Source of the DNA: CAYMEV01 sp964431655 [NCBI: uncultured bacterium]
GTDB lineage: Bacteria; CAYMEV01
Direction of reading: 5' to 3'
Assembly (NCBI GenBank): GCA_964431655.1
Contig: CAYSKJ010000038.1
Coordinates: 1 to 13,085 of the forward strand
DNA length: 13,085 nucleotides
The position numbers and the translations under genes are program-made. Of the stretch, positions 6,410-13,085 are shown piece by piece. How positions within the stretch are numbered: the first letter of the stretch is position 1; every line of letters starts with the position of its first letter. The notes below the pieces were generated by a model. It had not been told where the DNA came from, searched no databases, and saw only the letters and a program-made list of their open reading frames with translations.

Positions 6410-7681
6410 TTATCTTCTTTTGCCGTACAATGCAGATTCTCCCAGCATTTCCTCTATCCGCAGAAGCTCGTTATATTTGCTTACCCTGTCGGACCTGTTA
6501 GGTGCGCCTGTTTTGATATACCCGCAGTTTCTGGCTACAGCAAGATGGGCGATATAGTTGTCTTCAGTCTCACCGCTTCTATGGGAAACTATGGTTTTGT
6601 AACCATTGTTCATTGCATAATCCATTGCGTCCAGAGTTTCGGTAATGGTACCGATCTGATTCAGCTTTATGAGTACAGCATTTGCTATCTCGGGTATGGC
6701 TTTTTCAAGAATGCTTTTATTGGTTACAAAAATATCATCCCCCACAATCATGATCTTTTCCTTCATCCGGGATGTCATCAGCCTCCAGCCATCCCAGTCA
6801 TTCTCAGCCAGGCCGTCTTCAATTGATATGACAGGGTAGCCGGAAACTATGTCTTCCCAGTAGCCTATCATCTGCTCCGGACTCAGATTCCTGGATTCTG
6901 CCTTAAGCCTGTATTTGCCGTCATCAAAAAATTCCGATGCTGCAGCGTCAAGGGCAATCGCCACCTCCCCGCCCGGCTGGAAACCGGATTCCTTTATGGC
7001 CTCGACTAAAAGATCAAGGGCTTCCCTGTTACTGCTCAGCATGGGTGCAAATCCACCCTCATCCCCGAATCCGCAGCCAAGGTTTTTCTGCTTCAGCAGG
7101 CTTTTAAGAACATGAAAGATCTCTGCACCGTATCTGAGAGCTTCTCCGAAGGTGGATGCACCTATGGGAACAATCATGAATTCCTGTATATCAAGGTTGT
7201 TGACAGCATGGGCACCGCCGTTTATGACGTTGAACATCGGGCAGGGCATGAGCCTGGAATTAGGAGAACCCATATACCTGAATAGAGGAAGCCCGCATTC
7301 CTCAGCCGATGCCTTCGCGACTGCAAGGCTGGTGCCCAGGATGGCATTGGCCCCGAGATTGGTCTTATTCGGTGTACCGTCAAGATCTATGAGCAGTCTG
7401 TCTATTTCAGTCTGCATGGCACTCTCAAAACCTATAAGCTCGTTGGCTATATGGGTGTTGACATTCTCTACAGCCTTAAGGACACCTTTGCCATTATACC
7501 TGCTTTTATCCTTGTCTCTAAGCTCACAGGCTTCCCTGGTTCCTGTGGATGCCCCGGAAGGCACAGAAGCTCTCCCTGTTATTTCCCCGCTGTCCGTATC
7601 AATGGTTACTTCCACCTCAACTGTGGGGAACCCCCTCGAATCAAGTATCTCTCTTCCATAAATATCAATTATCTCGCCCAT
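6410..7681 (-). CDS. eno: Enolase
   Basis: This is phosphopyruvate hydratase, converting 2-phosphoglycerate to phosphoenolpyruvate in glycolysis; it is also a partner of the RNA degradosome in some bacteria. The 423 residues match the family. The start [17 protein letters not shown] and loop [11 protein letters not shown] (41-51) are standard. Metal ligands are D245, E288 and D315. Catalytic residues are E208 in FGDEGGFAP and K339 in IKLNQIG; H367 is in SHRSGETED and K390 in [12 protein letters not shown] strong ribosome site AAGGAGGTT lies just before the ATG (7694-7686). It is the first gene of an eno-ftsB-mgtE unit and the most strongly signalled translation start in the window. Confidence 0.98.
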   Translation of the reverse strand: MGEIIDIYGREILDSRGFPTVEVEVTIDTDSGEITGRASVPSGASTGTREACELRDKDKSRYNGKGVLKAVENVNTHIANELIGFESAMQTEIDRLLIDLDGTPNKTNLGANAILGTSLAVAKASAEECGLPLFRYMGSPNSRLMPCPMFNVINGGAHAVNNLDIQEFMIVPIGASTFGEALRYGAEIFHVLKSLLKQKNLGCGFGDEGGFAPMLSSNREALDLLVEAIKESGFQPGGEVAIALDAAASEFFDDGKYRLKAESRNLSPEQMIGYWEDIVSGYPVISIEDGLAENDWDGWRLMTSRMKEKIMIVGDDIFVTNKSILEKAIPEIANAVLIKLNQIGTITETLDAMDYAMNNGYKTIVSHRSGETEDNYIAHLAVARNCGYIKTGAPNRSDRVSKYNELLRIEEMLGESALYGKRR

Positions 7682-7716
7682 TTTTAACCTCCTTGAATAA
7701 TTTATTTAACACAACT

Positions 7717-7744
7717 ATTTTACACTAAAAGATTAATATTTCAA
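7717..7744 (-). promoter_or_regulatory. Predicted promoter of eno-ftsB-mgtE
   Basis: On the minus strand, TTGAAA (7744-7739), a 16-base spacer and TAAAAT (7722-7717) form a good sigma-70-type promoter. The leader would be about 30 bases, carrying the AAGGAGGTT ribosome site. Confidence 0.5.
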
Positions 7745-7780
7745 TCAAATTTAGTTTTTGTTTAAATTATCTTCGTTTTC

Positions 7781-7789
7781 TGCTATAAT
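7781..7789 (+). promoter_or_regulatory. Predicted extended -10 promoter of the nucleotidyl cyclase gene
   Basis: TGCTATAAT is a perfect extended -10 (TGnTATAAT). The -35 is poor (TTGTTT at 7758-7763 with 20-base spacing, or TTTAAA at 7761-7766 with 17), as is common for extended -10 promoters. The predicted start near 7796 leaves a leader of about 23 bases. CTATAA (7783-7788) and TTATAG (7794-7799) form a short inverted repeat over this element. It is divergent from the eno promoter. Confidence 0.45.
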
Positions 7790-7818
7790 TATTTTATAGT
7801 CTGTATCATGGTATTATA

Positions 7819-8439
7819 ATGCTCGATTTACTTAGAAAATACTATTCACGGTGGCACCTGTCGAATGATGACAATAAAAGGAACATTGCTGAAAAATTAT
7901 CTAAAAAGCACGGCAGGCTCCTTACCATAATGTTTTCCGACATGGAAGGATTTTCCCGGAAGACGAGGATTATTGGAACTGAAGAGACATTGGGACAGAT
8001 ATGCTTTATGCTCGATACCGCCCAAAAACATACCGATAAAAACAGGGGCAGGATAATCAGGACCATAGGTGACAATATTTTCTATGCTTTTGAAAGACCC
8101 CTTGATGCAGTGCAGACAGCTCTGGGAATACAGGCTGAGTTAAAGGAACAGAATGCAAGGATTTCTGATGAAAACCAGAAGATAGAGCTTTGTTTTGGTG
8201 TCGCCTATGGCAAATGCCTTGATTTCGGCTGGGACATATATGGAGACTGTGTAAATGTTGCATCGAAACTTGCAGAAGATATTGGGCAGGGAAGCGATAT
8301 TATGATTTCCAGGGAAGCGTTTGACATGCTGGCGGATCATTTTGACAAATCCCTTTTTATTTATCAGAATGCTACCCTCTCAGATATACCCCTTGTCTAT
8401 TACAAACTGGCCTGCGCCCGCGGGGCTATGGATCCGTAA
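7819..8439 (+). CDS. Single-domain class III adenylate/guanylate cyclase
   Basis: This 206-residue protein consists almost entirely of a class III cyclase homology domain; no membrane helix or sensor domain is visible. The two metal-binding Asp are D41 in FSDMEGFSRKT and D85 in RTIGDNIF. In the substrate region GWDIYGDCVNVASKL, D139 is the residue that selects adenine in adenylate cyclases and N146 is the transition-state Asn. Two positions differ from the textbook set: Arg (R81) stands at the purine-selecting Lys position, and Lys (K150) at the transition-state Arg position. Activity and nucleotide choice are thus uncertain, though cAMP is my first guess. No ribosome site precedes the ATG. 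Instead a 3-codon ORF (7808-7819) ends on it. Some class III proteins act only as regulatory partners; the acidic residues favour an enzyme here. Confidence 0.87.
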   Translation: MLDLLRKYYSRWHLSNDDNKRNIAEKLSKKHGRLLTIMFSDMEGFSRKTRIIGTEETLGQICFMLDTAQKHTDKNRGRIIRTIGDNIFYAFERPLDAVQTALGIQAELKEQNARISDENQKIELCFGVAYGKCLDFGWDIYGDCVNVASKLAEDIGQGSDIMISREAFDMLADHFDKSLFIYQNATLSDIPLVYYKLACARGAMDP

Positions 8440-8510
8440 AGGTTTCGGCGGTTTTCTGAGAGATTTCAGTAATAACTGGATAAAACAAAAATAAATCAAG
8501 GGAGAGGACT

Positions 8511-9539
8511 ATGAAAGATATTTTATTCAAACTGCTTGAAATTCCAAGCATCAGCGGTGATGAGGAAGCCCTTGTCAGCCGGTGGCACTCAATGACCGGA
8601 AAGCTTTGCGACAGGTCCTGGATTGATGATTTCGGAAACGGTATAGGTGTTGTTAATGAAGGTGCTGAAATAAGCATACTTATAAATGCCCATTGTGATG
8701 AAATAGGCCTTATAACAACGAAGATAGAGGATAATGGAACCATAAGGTTCAAGGGTCTGGGAACCGATGATGCAGCAGTCCTCTACGGCCAGAGGGTTAA
8801 AATTCTCGGTCTTAAGACCATTGCAGGGCTGGTTCAGTCAGGCAAAAAACAGGATAAAAAGGACCCTGCCCTGAAGATTGAAGACCTTCTGATAGACATA
8901 GGAAGCAGTTCGAAAAAAGAAACAGAAAAGCTTCTTAATGTCGGGAGTTATATACAGCTCGACTCGGAACCGGCAAAGCTCTTAAACGGGACTGTCATGG
9001 CCAAGGGCCTGGATGACAAGGCAGGGCTTGCTGTAATGTACGAGATTATGAAAAAGATAAAAAAAGAGAGAATCCCCGGCCTGACCATTTATTTTGCCGC
9101 TACCCTCAGGGAAGAGATAAACTCCGGGGGAGCAATAACCCTGGCATCCTGCCTTAAACCGGATTATTCCATCTCCATCGATGTTGCAGAAACCAATGAC
9201 ATTTCCGGCTCAAAGAGCAATGACTGCACCCTTGAGCTGGGAAAAGGTCCTATTATTCTCCGGTGCCCTCTGCTGAGCCGGAAGCTGGAAAACCTGCTCA
9301 GCCATGCTGCCGTAAAATCAGGGATAAAGATACAGCGCGAGGCAACGCCCCATTTCTCCTATACCGATGCCGATGAAATACACCGGGTAAAAAGAGGCAT
9401 ACCAAGCACTGTCCTGAGCATTCCTATCAGGTATATACACACGGCAAATGAGATAATAAGCATGAAAGACCTCGACAGTACTGCAAAACTTACTTTTGAG
9501 TTCCTGAAGGAGCTTGCAAAATCCGGGGAAAAAGCATGA
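8511..9539 (+). CDS. M42 family metallo-aminopeptidase
   Basis: This is an M42 (FrvX/glutamyl aminopeptidase-like) peptidase of 342 residues, a normal length. M42 enzymes form large hollow assemblies that trim peptides in the cytoplasm with two metal ions. The ligands can be placed: H61 in NAHCDEIG, D168 in GLDDKAG, the E201-E202 pair (one catalytic, one metal-binding) in LREEINSGGA, D224 in SIDVAE, and H310 in IRYIHTANE. The region between about 70 and 160 is the inserted dimerisation domain. The family usually has EEVGLRGA after the catalytic Glu, and here EEINSGGA is a mild deviation. The ATG follows a GGGAGAGG ribosome site. Cellulase and endoglucanase labels on this family are historical errors. 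It lies 71 bases after the cyclase gene, possibly cotranscribed. Confidence 0.92.
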   Translation: MKDILFKLLEIPSISGDEEALVSRWHSMTGKLCDRSWIDDFGNGIGVVNEGAEISILINAHCDEIGLITTKIEDNGTIRFKGLGTDDAAVLYGQRVKILGLKTIAGLVQSGKKQDKKDPALKIEDLLIDIGSSSKKETEKLLNVGSYIQLDSEPAKLLNGTVMAKGLDDKAGLAVMYEIMKKIKKERIPGLTIYFAATLREEINSGGAITLASCLKPDYSISIDVAETNDISGSKSNDCTLELGKGPIILRCPLLSRKLENLLSHAAVKSGIKIQREATPHFSYTDADEIHRVKRGIPSTVLSIPIRYIHTANEIISMKDLDSTAKLTFEFLKELAKSGEKA

Positions 9540-9639
9540 TTCTCCTTTAACAGACATGCACAGACTTAACCTGATTTATATTTTGCTTGTGAAAACAGAC
9601 TTTTGATAGTAGTAATTCTATGAACAGGAGAAATATATT

Positions 9640-10314
9640 TTGAAAGAGGCATACTTTACCCGGGAGAACATAAACCGTATAAGCAGAAACATTTATGCTG
9701 ACCTTGAAAAATACAGCCATAGGCACCGGTCTTTCACCATCAGCCGTGATACAGCAGCCCTTCTGGTCCTGGACATGCAGAAATGCTTTTTCCAAAAGGA
9801 ACTCTCCAGCCATATACCCTCAGCTTATGCTGTGAAGAGTAATATAACAGACCTTGCTTCCCTTTTCATTTCAATGGGTATGCCGGTTATATGCACAAGG
9901 CATTTAAACACGGAGAAGGATGCAGGCATGATGTCCAGCTGGTGGAAAAACCTGATCAGGAAAGACAGTGTCAGTTCATGCCTTATTGATGAAATTTGCC
10001 GGGCTGATGCCGTTTTTCTTGAAAAATCTCAGTACGATGCCTTTTATAATACGGGCCTGGAGTCCCTTCTTAATGAAAGAGGGATAAACCAGGTTATAAT
10101 TACGGGGGTTATGACCAATGTATGCTGCGATACCACAGCAAGATCCGCTTTTGTCAGGGGATTCGAGGTTTTTTTCACCATTGACGGCACAGCAGCCTAC
10201 AGCATGGAACTGCATATTTCTTCCCTCAAAAGCCTTTCGCACTGCTGTGCAGTCCCCGTGCTCTGCGAGACTGTAAAAAAAACTTTAAATACAGGCAGTA
10301 AAAAGAATGGATGA
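9640..10314 (+). CDS. Isochorismatase-fold cysteine hydrolase
   Basis: This 224-residue protein has the isochorismatase-like hydrolase fold. The cysteine-hydrolase triad is complete: D45 in LLVLDMQKCFF, K129 in LEKSQYDAF, and C162 in GVMTNVCCDTTARSAF. The TNVCC.(S/T)TA arrangement resembles RutB-type amidohydrolases. True isochorismatases lack the catalytic Cys, so an amidase or C-N hydrolase role is more likely than siderophore synthesis. The first 35 residues are a family-like N-terminal helix. The start is a TTG with AGGAG 9 bases upstream (9626-9630). The stop overlaps the start of the flavoprotein gene. No nicotinamidase-type metal site (D-x-H after the catalytic Asp) is visible. It is the first gene of a three-gene overlapping set; its substrate is unknown. 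Confidence 0.88.
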   Translation: MKEAYFTRENINRISRNIYADLEKYSHRHRSFTISRDTAALLVLDMQKCFFQKELSSHIPSAYAVKSNITDLASLFISMGMPVICTRHLNTEKDAGMMSSWWKNLIRKDSVSSCLIDEICRADAVFLEKSQYDAFYNTGLESLLNERGINQVIITGVMTNVCCDTTARSAFVRGFEVFFTIDGTAAYSMELHISSLKSLSHCCAVPVLCETVKKTLNTGSKKNG

Positions 10315-11203
10315 TGCAATTATAATCGGATGCGGACCTGCCGGTCTTTCTGCTGCAATACAGCTGAAACGGTACGGATGCTCTTTCAAAGTCTTTGAGA
10401 AAAACCAGATAGGCGGCCTGGCAAGGAATGCAAACCTGATCGAGAACTACCCGGGTTTCCCTCAGGGCATAAAAGGTTCAGAGCTTACCGGGCTATTCGC
10501 CGAGCAATGCCGTTTGAACGGTATTGAACCGGTTTATGAGGAAGTCAGGAATCTGGATTATATTGACGGCCTTTTCTACATTAAGACAAAAAACAGCTAT
10601 TTCAGATCCAGGTATGCTGTGGTTGCCTCAGGGACCGAACCAAAGGCCTTAGCACTGGCCAACAGCGAAAAATTTAATGGGAAAAATATCTTTTACGATA
10701 TTTATGAGTTAATGGGGGTCAGGGACAAGAAAATTGCCATTATAGGCTCCGGAGATGCCGCATTTGATTATGCTGTCGGCTTCTCTGCCAGAAATTCAGT
10801 CACTATATTCAACAGGAGCTCCCGGGTAAAATGCATCCCTCTGCTCTGGGAAAGGGCAAAAAACAGCCAAAACATCGTGTATCTGAGCAAAACCAGCATT
10901 ACAAACATACTGGAAACCCAGAGCGACATGGTAAAGCTGGAGTACTACTCCAATGACGATAAGGCAATTAAAGAGGGCTTTTTTGATATAATTGTGCCAG
11001 CCATAGGCAGAAAGCCTGCCGACAGCTTTGTTTCAGAAAGAATATACAAAAACCAGAACAGCCTGTTCAAGGCGCACAGGCTATTCTTCATCGGGGATTT
11101 TGCAAATGATATCTGCAGACAGGTAGCAATATCAGCCGGCGACGGCATCAGGGCGGCGATGAGGATTAAATGCAGTATGGATAGGGGGGTTACTGATTTT
11201 TGA
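10307..11203 (+). CDS. Thioredoxin-reductase-like FAD/NAD(P) oxidoreductase lacking CxxC
   Basis: This is a 298-residue flavoprotein of the thioredoxin reductase fold. The FAD-binding GCGPAGLSAA is at 8-17, and IENYPGFPQGIKGSEL at 45-60 is the typical reductase hallmark. The NAD(P)-binding GSGDAAFDYA is at 147-156 with a basic patch (NRSSRV, 169-174). The C-terminal FAD motif FIGDFAND and RQVAISAGDGIRAA complete the fold. The disulfide that follows YxC in thioredoxin reductases is missing: where CATC is expected the protein has DIYE (131-134), and none of its six Cys are in a CxxC. It cannot therefore be a normal thioredoxin reductase; it may instead reduce a ferredoxin, flavodoxin or small molecule, or serve its neighbours. 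The ATG lies inside the end of the hydrolase gene (8-base overlap), and the stop overlaps the TTG of the radical SAM gene. Confidence 0.9.
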   Translation: MDDAIIIGCGPAGLSAAIQLKRYGCSFKVFEKNQIGGLARNANLIENYPGFPQGIKGSELTGLFAEQCRLNGIEPVYEEVRNLDYIDGLFYIKTKNSYFRSRYAVVASGTEPKALALANSEKFNGKNIFYDIYELMGVRDKKIAIIGSGDAAFDYAVGFSARNSVTIFNRSSRVKCIPLLWERAKNSQNIVYLSKTSITNILETQSDMVKLEYYSNDDKAIKEGFFDIIVPAIGRKPADSFVSERIYKNQNSLFKAHRLFFIGDFANDICRQVAISAGDGIRAAMRIKCSMDRGVTDF

Positions 11204-12144
11204 AGGTTATTCAAAGGACAAAGAGCTCTGATATAGCAGCCGTATATATAGCACAGACCGGTGACGGCCACATGGTGGAGTTCGTTGAAAGCAGTCAGCC
11301 CCCATTCCCGAGAAGCAAGAAATGGGTTCTGATCATCTCATCCCTCATCGGCTGTCCGGTTCAATGCAGGTTCTGCGAAGCAGGAGGAAGCTACAAACGG
11401 GTGCTTTCCAAAGAGGAACTCTATTTCCAGATACGCTATGTGCTGGATAATTACTGCATCTCCAGATACATCAATTCGGAAAAATTCAAGATACAGTTCG
11501 CACGCATTGGGGAACCCTCACTTAATGACAATGTGCTCCTGCTTTTGGAAGAACTGCCTTCCCTGATTGATGCCCCGGGACTCCTTCCCTGCATCTCAAC
11601 TGTAGCACCACGGTCAGCAGACAGGTTTTTCGAATCCCTGCTGGCCATAAAGAATGAATTATACAAAAACAGCTTTCAGCTCCAGTTTTCAGTGCATTCA
11701 ACGGATGAGGACCATAGAAACTACCTTCTTCCCGTATCCAAATGGTCCCTGGAAGAAATATCTGATTACGGCAGAAGGTTCTATTCAAAGCAAAACAGAA
11801 AGATAACCCTCAATTTTGCCCCTTCTGGAGATACTCCTCTGTGCCCGGATAAAATAAGGAAATGCTTCAGCCCTGAAATATTTTTGCTGAAATTCACCCC
11901 GATCAACCCTACCTTAACGGCAAAGAATAACAGAATGGATTCCCTGATATCACCCCGGATAAAAAAATATGATTGGATAGACCGTCTCCGCTGTATGGGA
12001 TACGAAGTAATCCTGAGCATAGGGGAAATGGAAGAAAACAGAATAGGCAGCAACTGCGGCCAGTATATAAGCAACTTCCGGTCCAGGACCAGGAGCCTGA
12101 AGGATGCCTATACCTACGAGCTTGAAGACATTAAGACAGTATAA
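11200..12144 (+). CDS. RlmN/Cfr-like radical SAM protein, without resolving Cys
   Basis: This is a 314-residue radical SAM protein closest in architecture to RlmN/Cfr, which methylate C2 or C8 of A2503 in 23S rRNA. The sequence shows DGHMVEFVE near residue 22, cluster motif C52-C56-C59 (GCPVQCRFC), GEP at 104-106, FSVHS with R..LLPVSK, NFAPSGD, FTPINP, and C286 in SNCGQ. C286 matches the RlmN Cys that carries the methyl group (C355 in E. coli). The second essential Cys (C118 in E. coli), seven residues before the first cluster Cys, is Ile45 here. The N-terminal accessory domain of about 90 residues is also absent. A standard rRNA methylation mechanism is therefore doubtful. The start is TTG, overlapping the flavoprotein stop (TTGA), with AGGGGGG 10 bases upstream. 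Confidence 0.85.
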   Translation: MKVIQRTKSSDIAAVYIAQTGDGHMVEFVESSQPPFPRSKKWVLIISSLIGCPVQCRFCEAGGSYKRVLSKEELYFQIRYVLDNYCISRYINSEKFKIQFARIGEPSLNDNVLLLLEELPSLIDAPGLLPCISTVAPRSADRFFESLLAIKNELYKNSFQLQFSVHSTDEDHRNYLLPVSKWSLEEISDYGRRFYSKQNRKITLNFAPSGDTPLCPDKIRKCFSPEIFLLKFTPINPTLTAKNNRMDSLISPRIKKYDWIDRLRCMGYEVILSIGEMEENRIGSNCGQYISNFRSRTRSLKDAYTYELEDIKTV

Positions 12145-12218
12145 TATAATCAGTTTTATTTATTTGCGGTTTTGCCTGATAATGACGGAAAATACATGAT
12201 TCCGGGAGGAATGGTTTT

Positions 12219-12977
12219 ATGAATGACCTTCAGTACATGAACAAACCCTATGATACAAAAAAATATGAAAAATTTCTTTCATTCTCCCGCCTGCCTTTTC
12301 TGGGCAGGCTCTTTAACACTTTCAAATATGCTGTTCTGGGTTTTATTCTTTCCTTATCTCTCTCTGTAATAATATTTTTATTTGATTTTATAACCTATTT
12401 CTTCAACCTTATTGCCAGCTCTGAGGCTTCCATACTCTCTTTCGGAGTCTACCTTGTAATTAATATTGCGGTCCCGGTGCTGGCATGGATCTACGGTTTT
12501 TTAAGGAAAGAAAAAAAATCCGCTGTATACCTCGCAAACAGCATTGAAAAACAGAAATACCTGGTAAACCGTCTCATAGAACTCTACAATAACAGGCTGA
12601 AGCTTCTGGAATACCTGGGCAGCAATACCTCCAAAGGCTTTATCTCCGACAAAGAGACCCTCCACCTTAAAAGCGTCCTGGAAAAAATATCCCCGAAAAT
12701 CAGTGAGATGAAAAGAAACATTGAAATCAACTCAAAAAGCAAGGAATTCCTGTCAAAATACACCCTTGAGCAGGAAGGGCTCTACAATATAATAGAGGAG
12801 TTAAAACATCTGGATGACCAGATATCTCAGGAATCCAGGGAAACTCTTGAAAAATACATTGATGATGCATATATATTCGAAGCCTTTGACAATATTGAGA
12901 AGGAAATGAGGAGAATGGATATAGACTCAACGCTGAATGGAATAAGGGATGCGGATGAAGAGAAAAATAATATTTGA
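12219..12977 (+). CDS. Unrecognised two-helix membrane protein with long helical tail
   Basis: I do not recognise this 252-residue protein. It has a basic, aromatic N-terminus (about 1-36), then two hydrophobic segments at about 37-63 and 72-95. A basic stretch (FLRKEKKS) follows, which suggests the tail stays in the cytoplasm. Residues 100-245 are rich in Lys, Glu, Leu and Ile with heptad-like spacing, so an extended helical or coiled-coil domain is likely. No catalytic motif is visible. The strong ribosome site GGGAGGA (12204-12210) sits 8 bases before the ATG. Its last 23 bases overlap the HAD phosphatase start, which implies co-translation. A role as a membrane scaffold or anchor is only a guess. 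Confidence 0.75.
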   Translation: MNDLQYMNKPYDTKKYEKFLSFSRLPFLGRLFNTFKYAVLGFILSLSLSVIIFLFDFITYFFNLIASSEASILSFGVYLVINIAVPVLAWIYGFLRKEKKSAVYLANSIEKQKYLVNRLIELYNNRLKLLEYLGSNTSKGFISDKETLHLKSVLEKISPKISEMKRNIEINSKSKEFLSKYTLEQEGLYNIIEELKHLDDQISQESRETLEKYIDDAYIFEAFDNIEKEMRRMDIDSTLNGIRDADEEKNNI

Positions 12978-13085
12978 CCTCGACGGCACACTCTTTGATA
13001 CACTGGAGGATATTATAACAGCGGTAAAAGATACCTTCTCAGAGCTCCGCCTTGATGTGCCGGAATCCCTGGATATAAAGAAAAG
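12955..13085 (+). CDS. HAD family phosphatase, N-terminus (partial, runs off right edge)
   Basis: Forty-three codons plus two bases are present. The protein starts MKRKIIFDLDGTLFDT, the HAD motif I in which the first Asp is the phosphorylated nucleophile and the second the acid/base. The following ITAVKDTFSE resembles the cap region start of the phosphoglycolate phosphatase (Gph/PGP-like) branch. The ATG lies inside the previous gene with AAGGG six bases upstream (12944-12948). The substrate cannot be told from this fragment. Confidence 0.88.
   Translation, partial: MKRKIIFDLDGTLFDTLEDIITAVKDTFSELRLDVPESLDIKK

Noticed and set aside
6147-6557. 136-codon plus-strand open frame across ftsB and the end of eno
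   Set aside because: Antisense to two good genes, and its sequence is hydrophobic shadow with no start signals.
7152-7661. Long open frame (169 codons) on the plus strand opposite eno
   Set aside because: It lies wholly antisense to a well-conserved enolase gene, has no ribosome site, and its translation looks like complementary-strand protein without any family motif.
8511-9539. Calling the M42 protein an endoglucanase
   Set aside because: The metal and catalytic residues are those of M42 aminopeptidases; the cellulase label on this family is a historical annotation error.
9587-9615. TTGTGA with TAGTAA (17-base spacing) as a promoter for the hydrolase set
   Set aside because: The -10 is poor and several equally weak alternatives exist in the same 100 bases; the set may be read from upstream.
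9620-9643. Seven-codon ORF (ATG AAC AGG AGA...) overlapping the hydrolase TTG start
   Set aside because: It has no ribosome site of its own, and its codons are the ribosome site of the hydrolase gene, so the overlap follows from that sequence.
9640-10314. Assigning the hydrolase as a siderophore isochorismatase or a nicotinamidase
   Set aside because: It keeps the catalytic Cys that isochorismatases lack, and it lacks the metal-binding residues of nicotinamidases; no siderophore genes are nearby.

Overview
The window is 13 kb of bacterial chromosome with moderate GC (roughly 40-45% by eye). It is densely coded, with no gap over 300 bases; the longest gene-free stretch is 254 bases at 3798-4051. 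No transposase, integrase, CRISPR array, tRNA or rRNA was seen. The order yceD-rpmF-(fab genes)-acpP-fabF-rnc-radical SAM resembles Clostridia, and a short rpmF-acpP-rnc order is also known from Spirochaetes. The eno-ftsB pair, the DUF502 protein and the stand-alone class III cyclase are compatible with Spirochaetota or a related Gram-negative lineage. The phylum is therefore not settled. Six genes start with TTG or GTG by my reading (fabF, fabG, the hydrolase and the radical SAM gene with TTG; yceD and the DUF502 gene with GTG).

Layout. (1) 1-3797, minus strand: a compact operon reading yceD, rpmF, fabG, acpP, fabF, rnc and the start of an Elp3-like radical SAM gene cut off by the window edge. 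It joins ribosomal protein L32, part of fatty acid synthesis and RNase III. plsX, fabH and fabD, which often lie between rpmF and fabG, are absent. (2) 3798-4051: a divergent promoter region, then a DUF502 membrane protein gene on the plus strand. (3) 4716-7681, minus strand: eno, an ftsB/divIC-like gene and mgtE, read from a promoter just upstream of eno. (4) 7819-9539, plus strand: a single-domain class III nucleotidyl cyclase and an M42 aminopeptidase. (5) 9640-12144, plus strand: three genes that overlap end to end, encoding an isochorismatase-fold cysteine hydrolase, a thioredoxin-reductase-like flavoprotein without the CxxC, and an RlmN/Cfr-like radical SAM protein. (6) 12219-13085: an unrecognised two-helix membrane protein with a long helical tail, overlapping the start of a HAD phosphatase gene that runs off the window.

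Regions 1 to 3 are mostly housekeeping. The best candidate for something undescribed is region 5. Its radical SAM protein keeps the RlmN/Cfr cluster motif, the GEP motif and the methyl-carrying C-terminal Cys, but has Ile where RlmN/Cfr have the resolving Cys, and it lacks the N-terminal domain of RlmN. Next to it is a flavoprotein that has lost its disulfide and could act as an electron donor. The reaction and substrate of this three-gene set cannot be read from the sequence. No function is asserted beyond family level.
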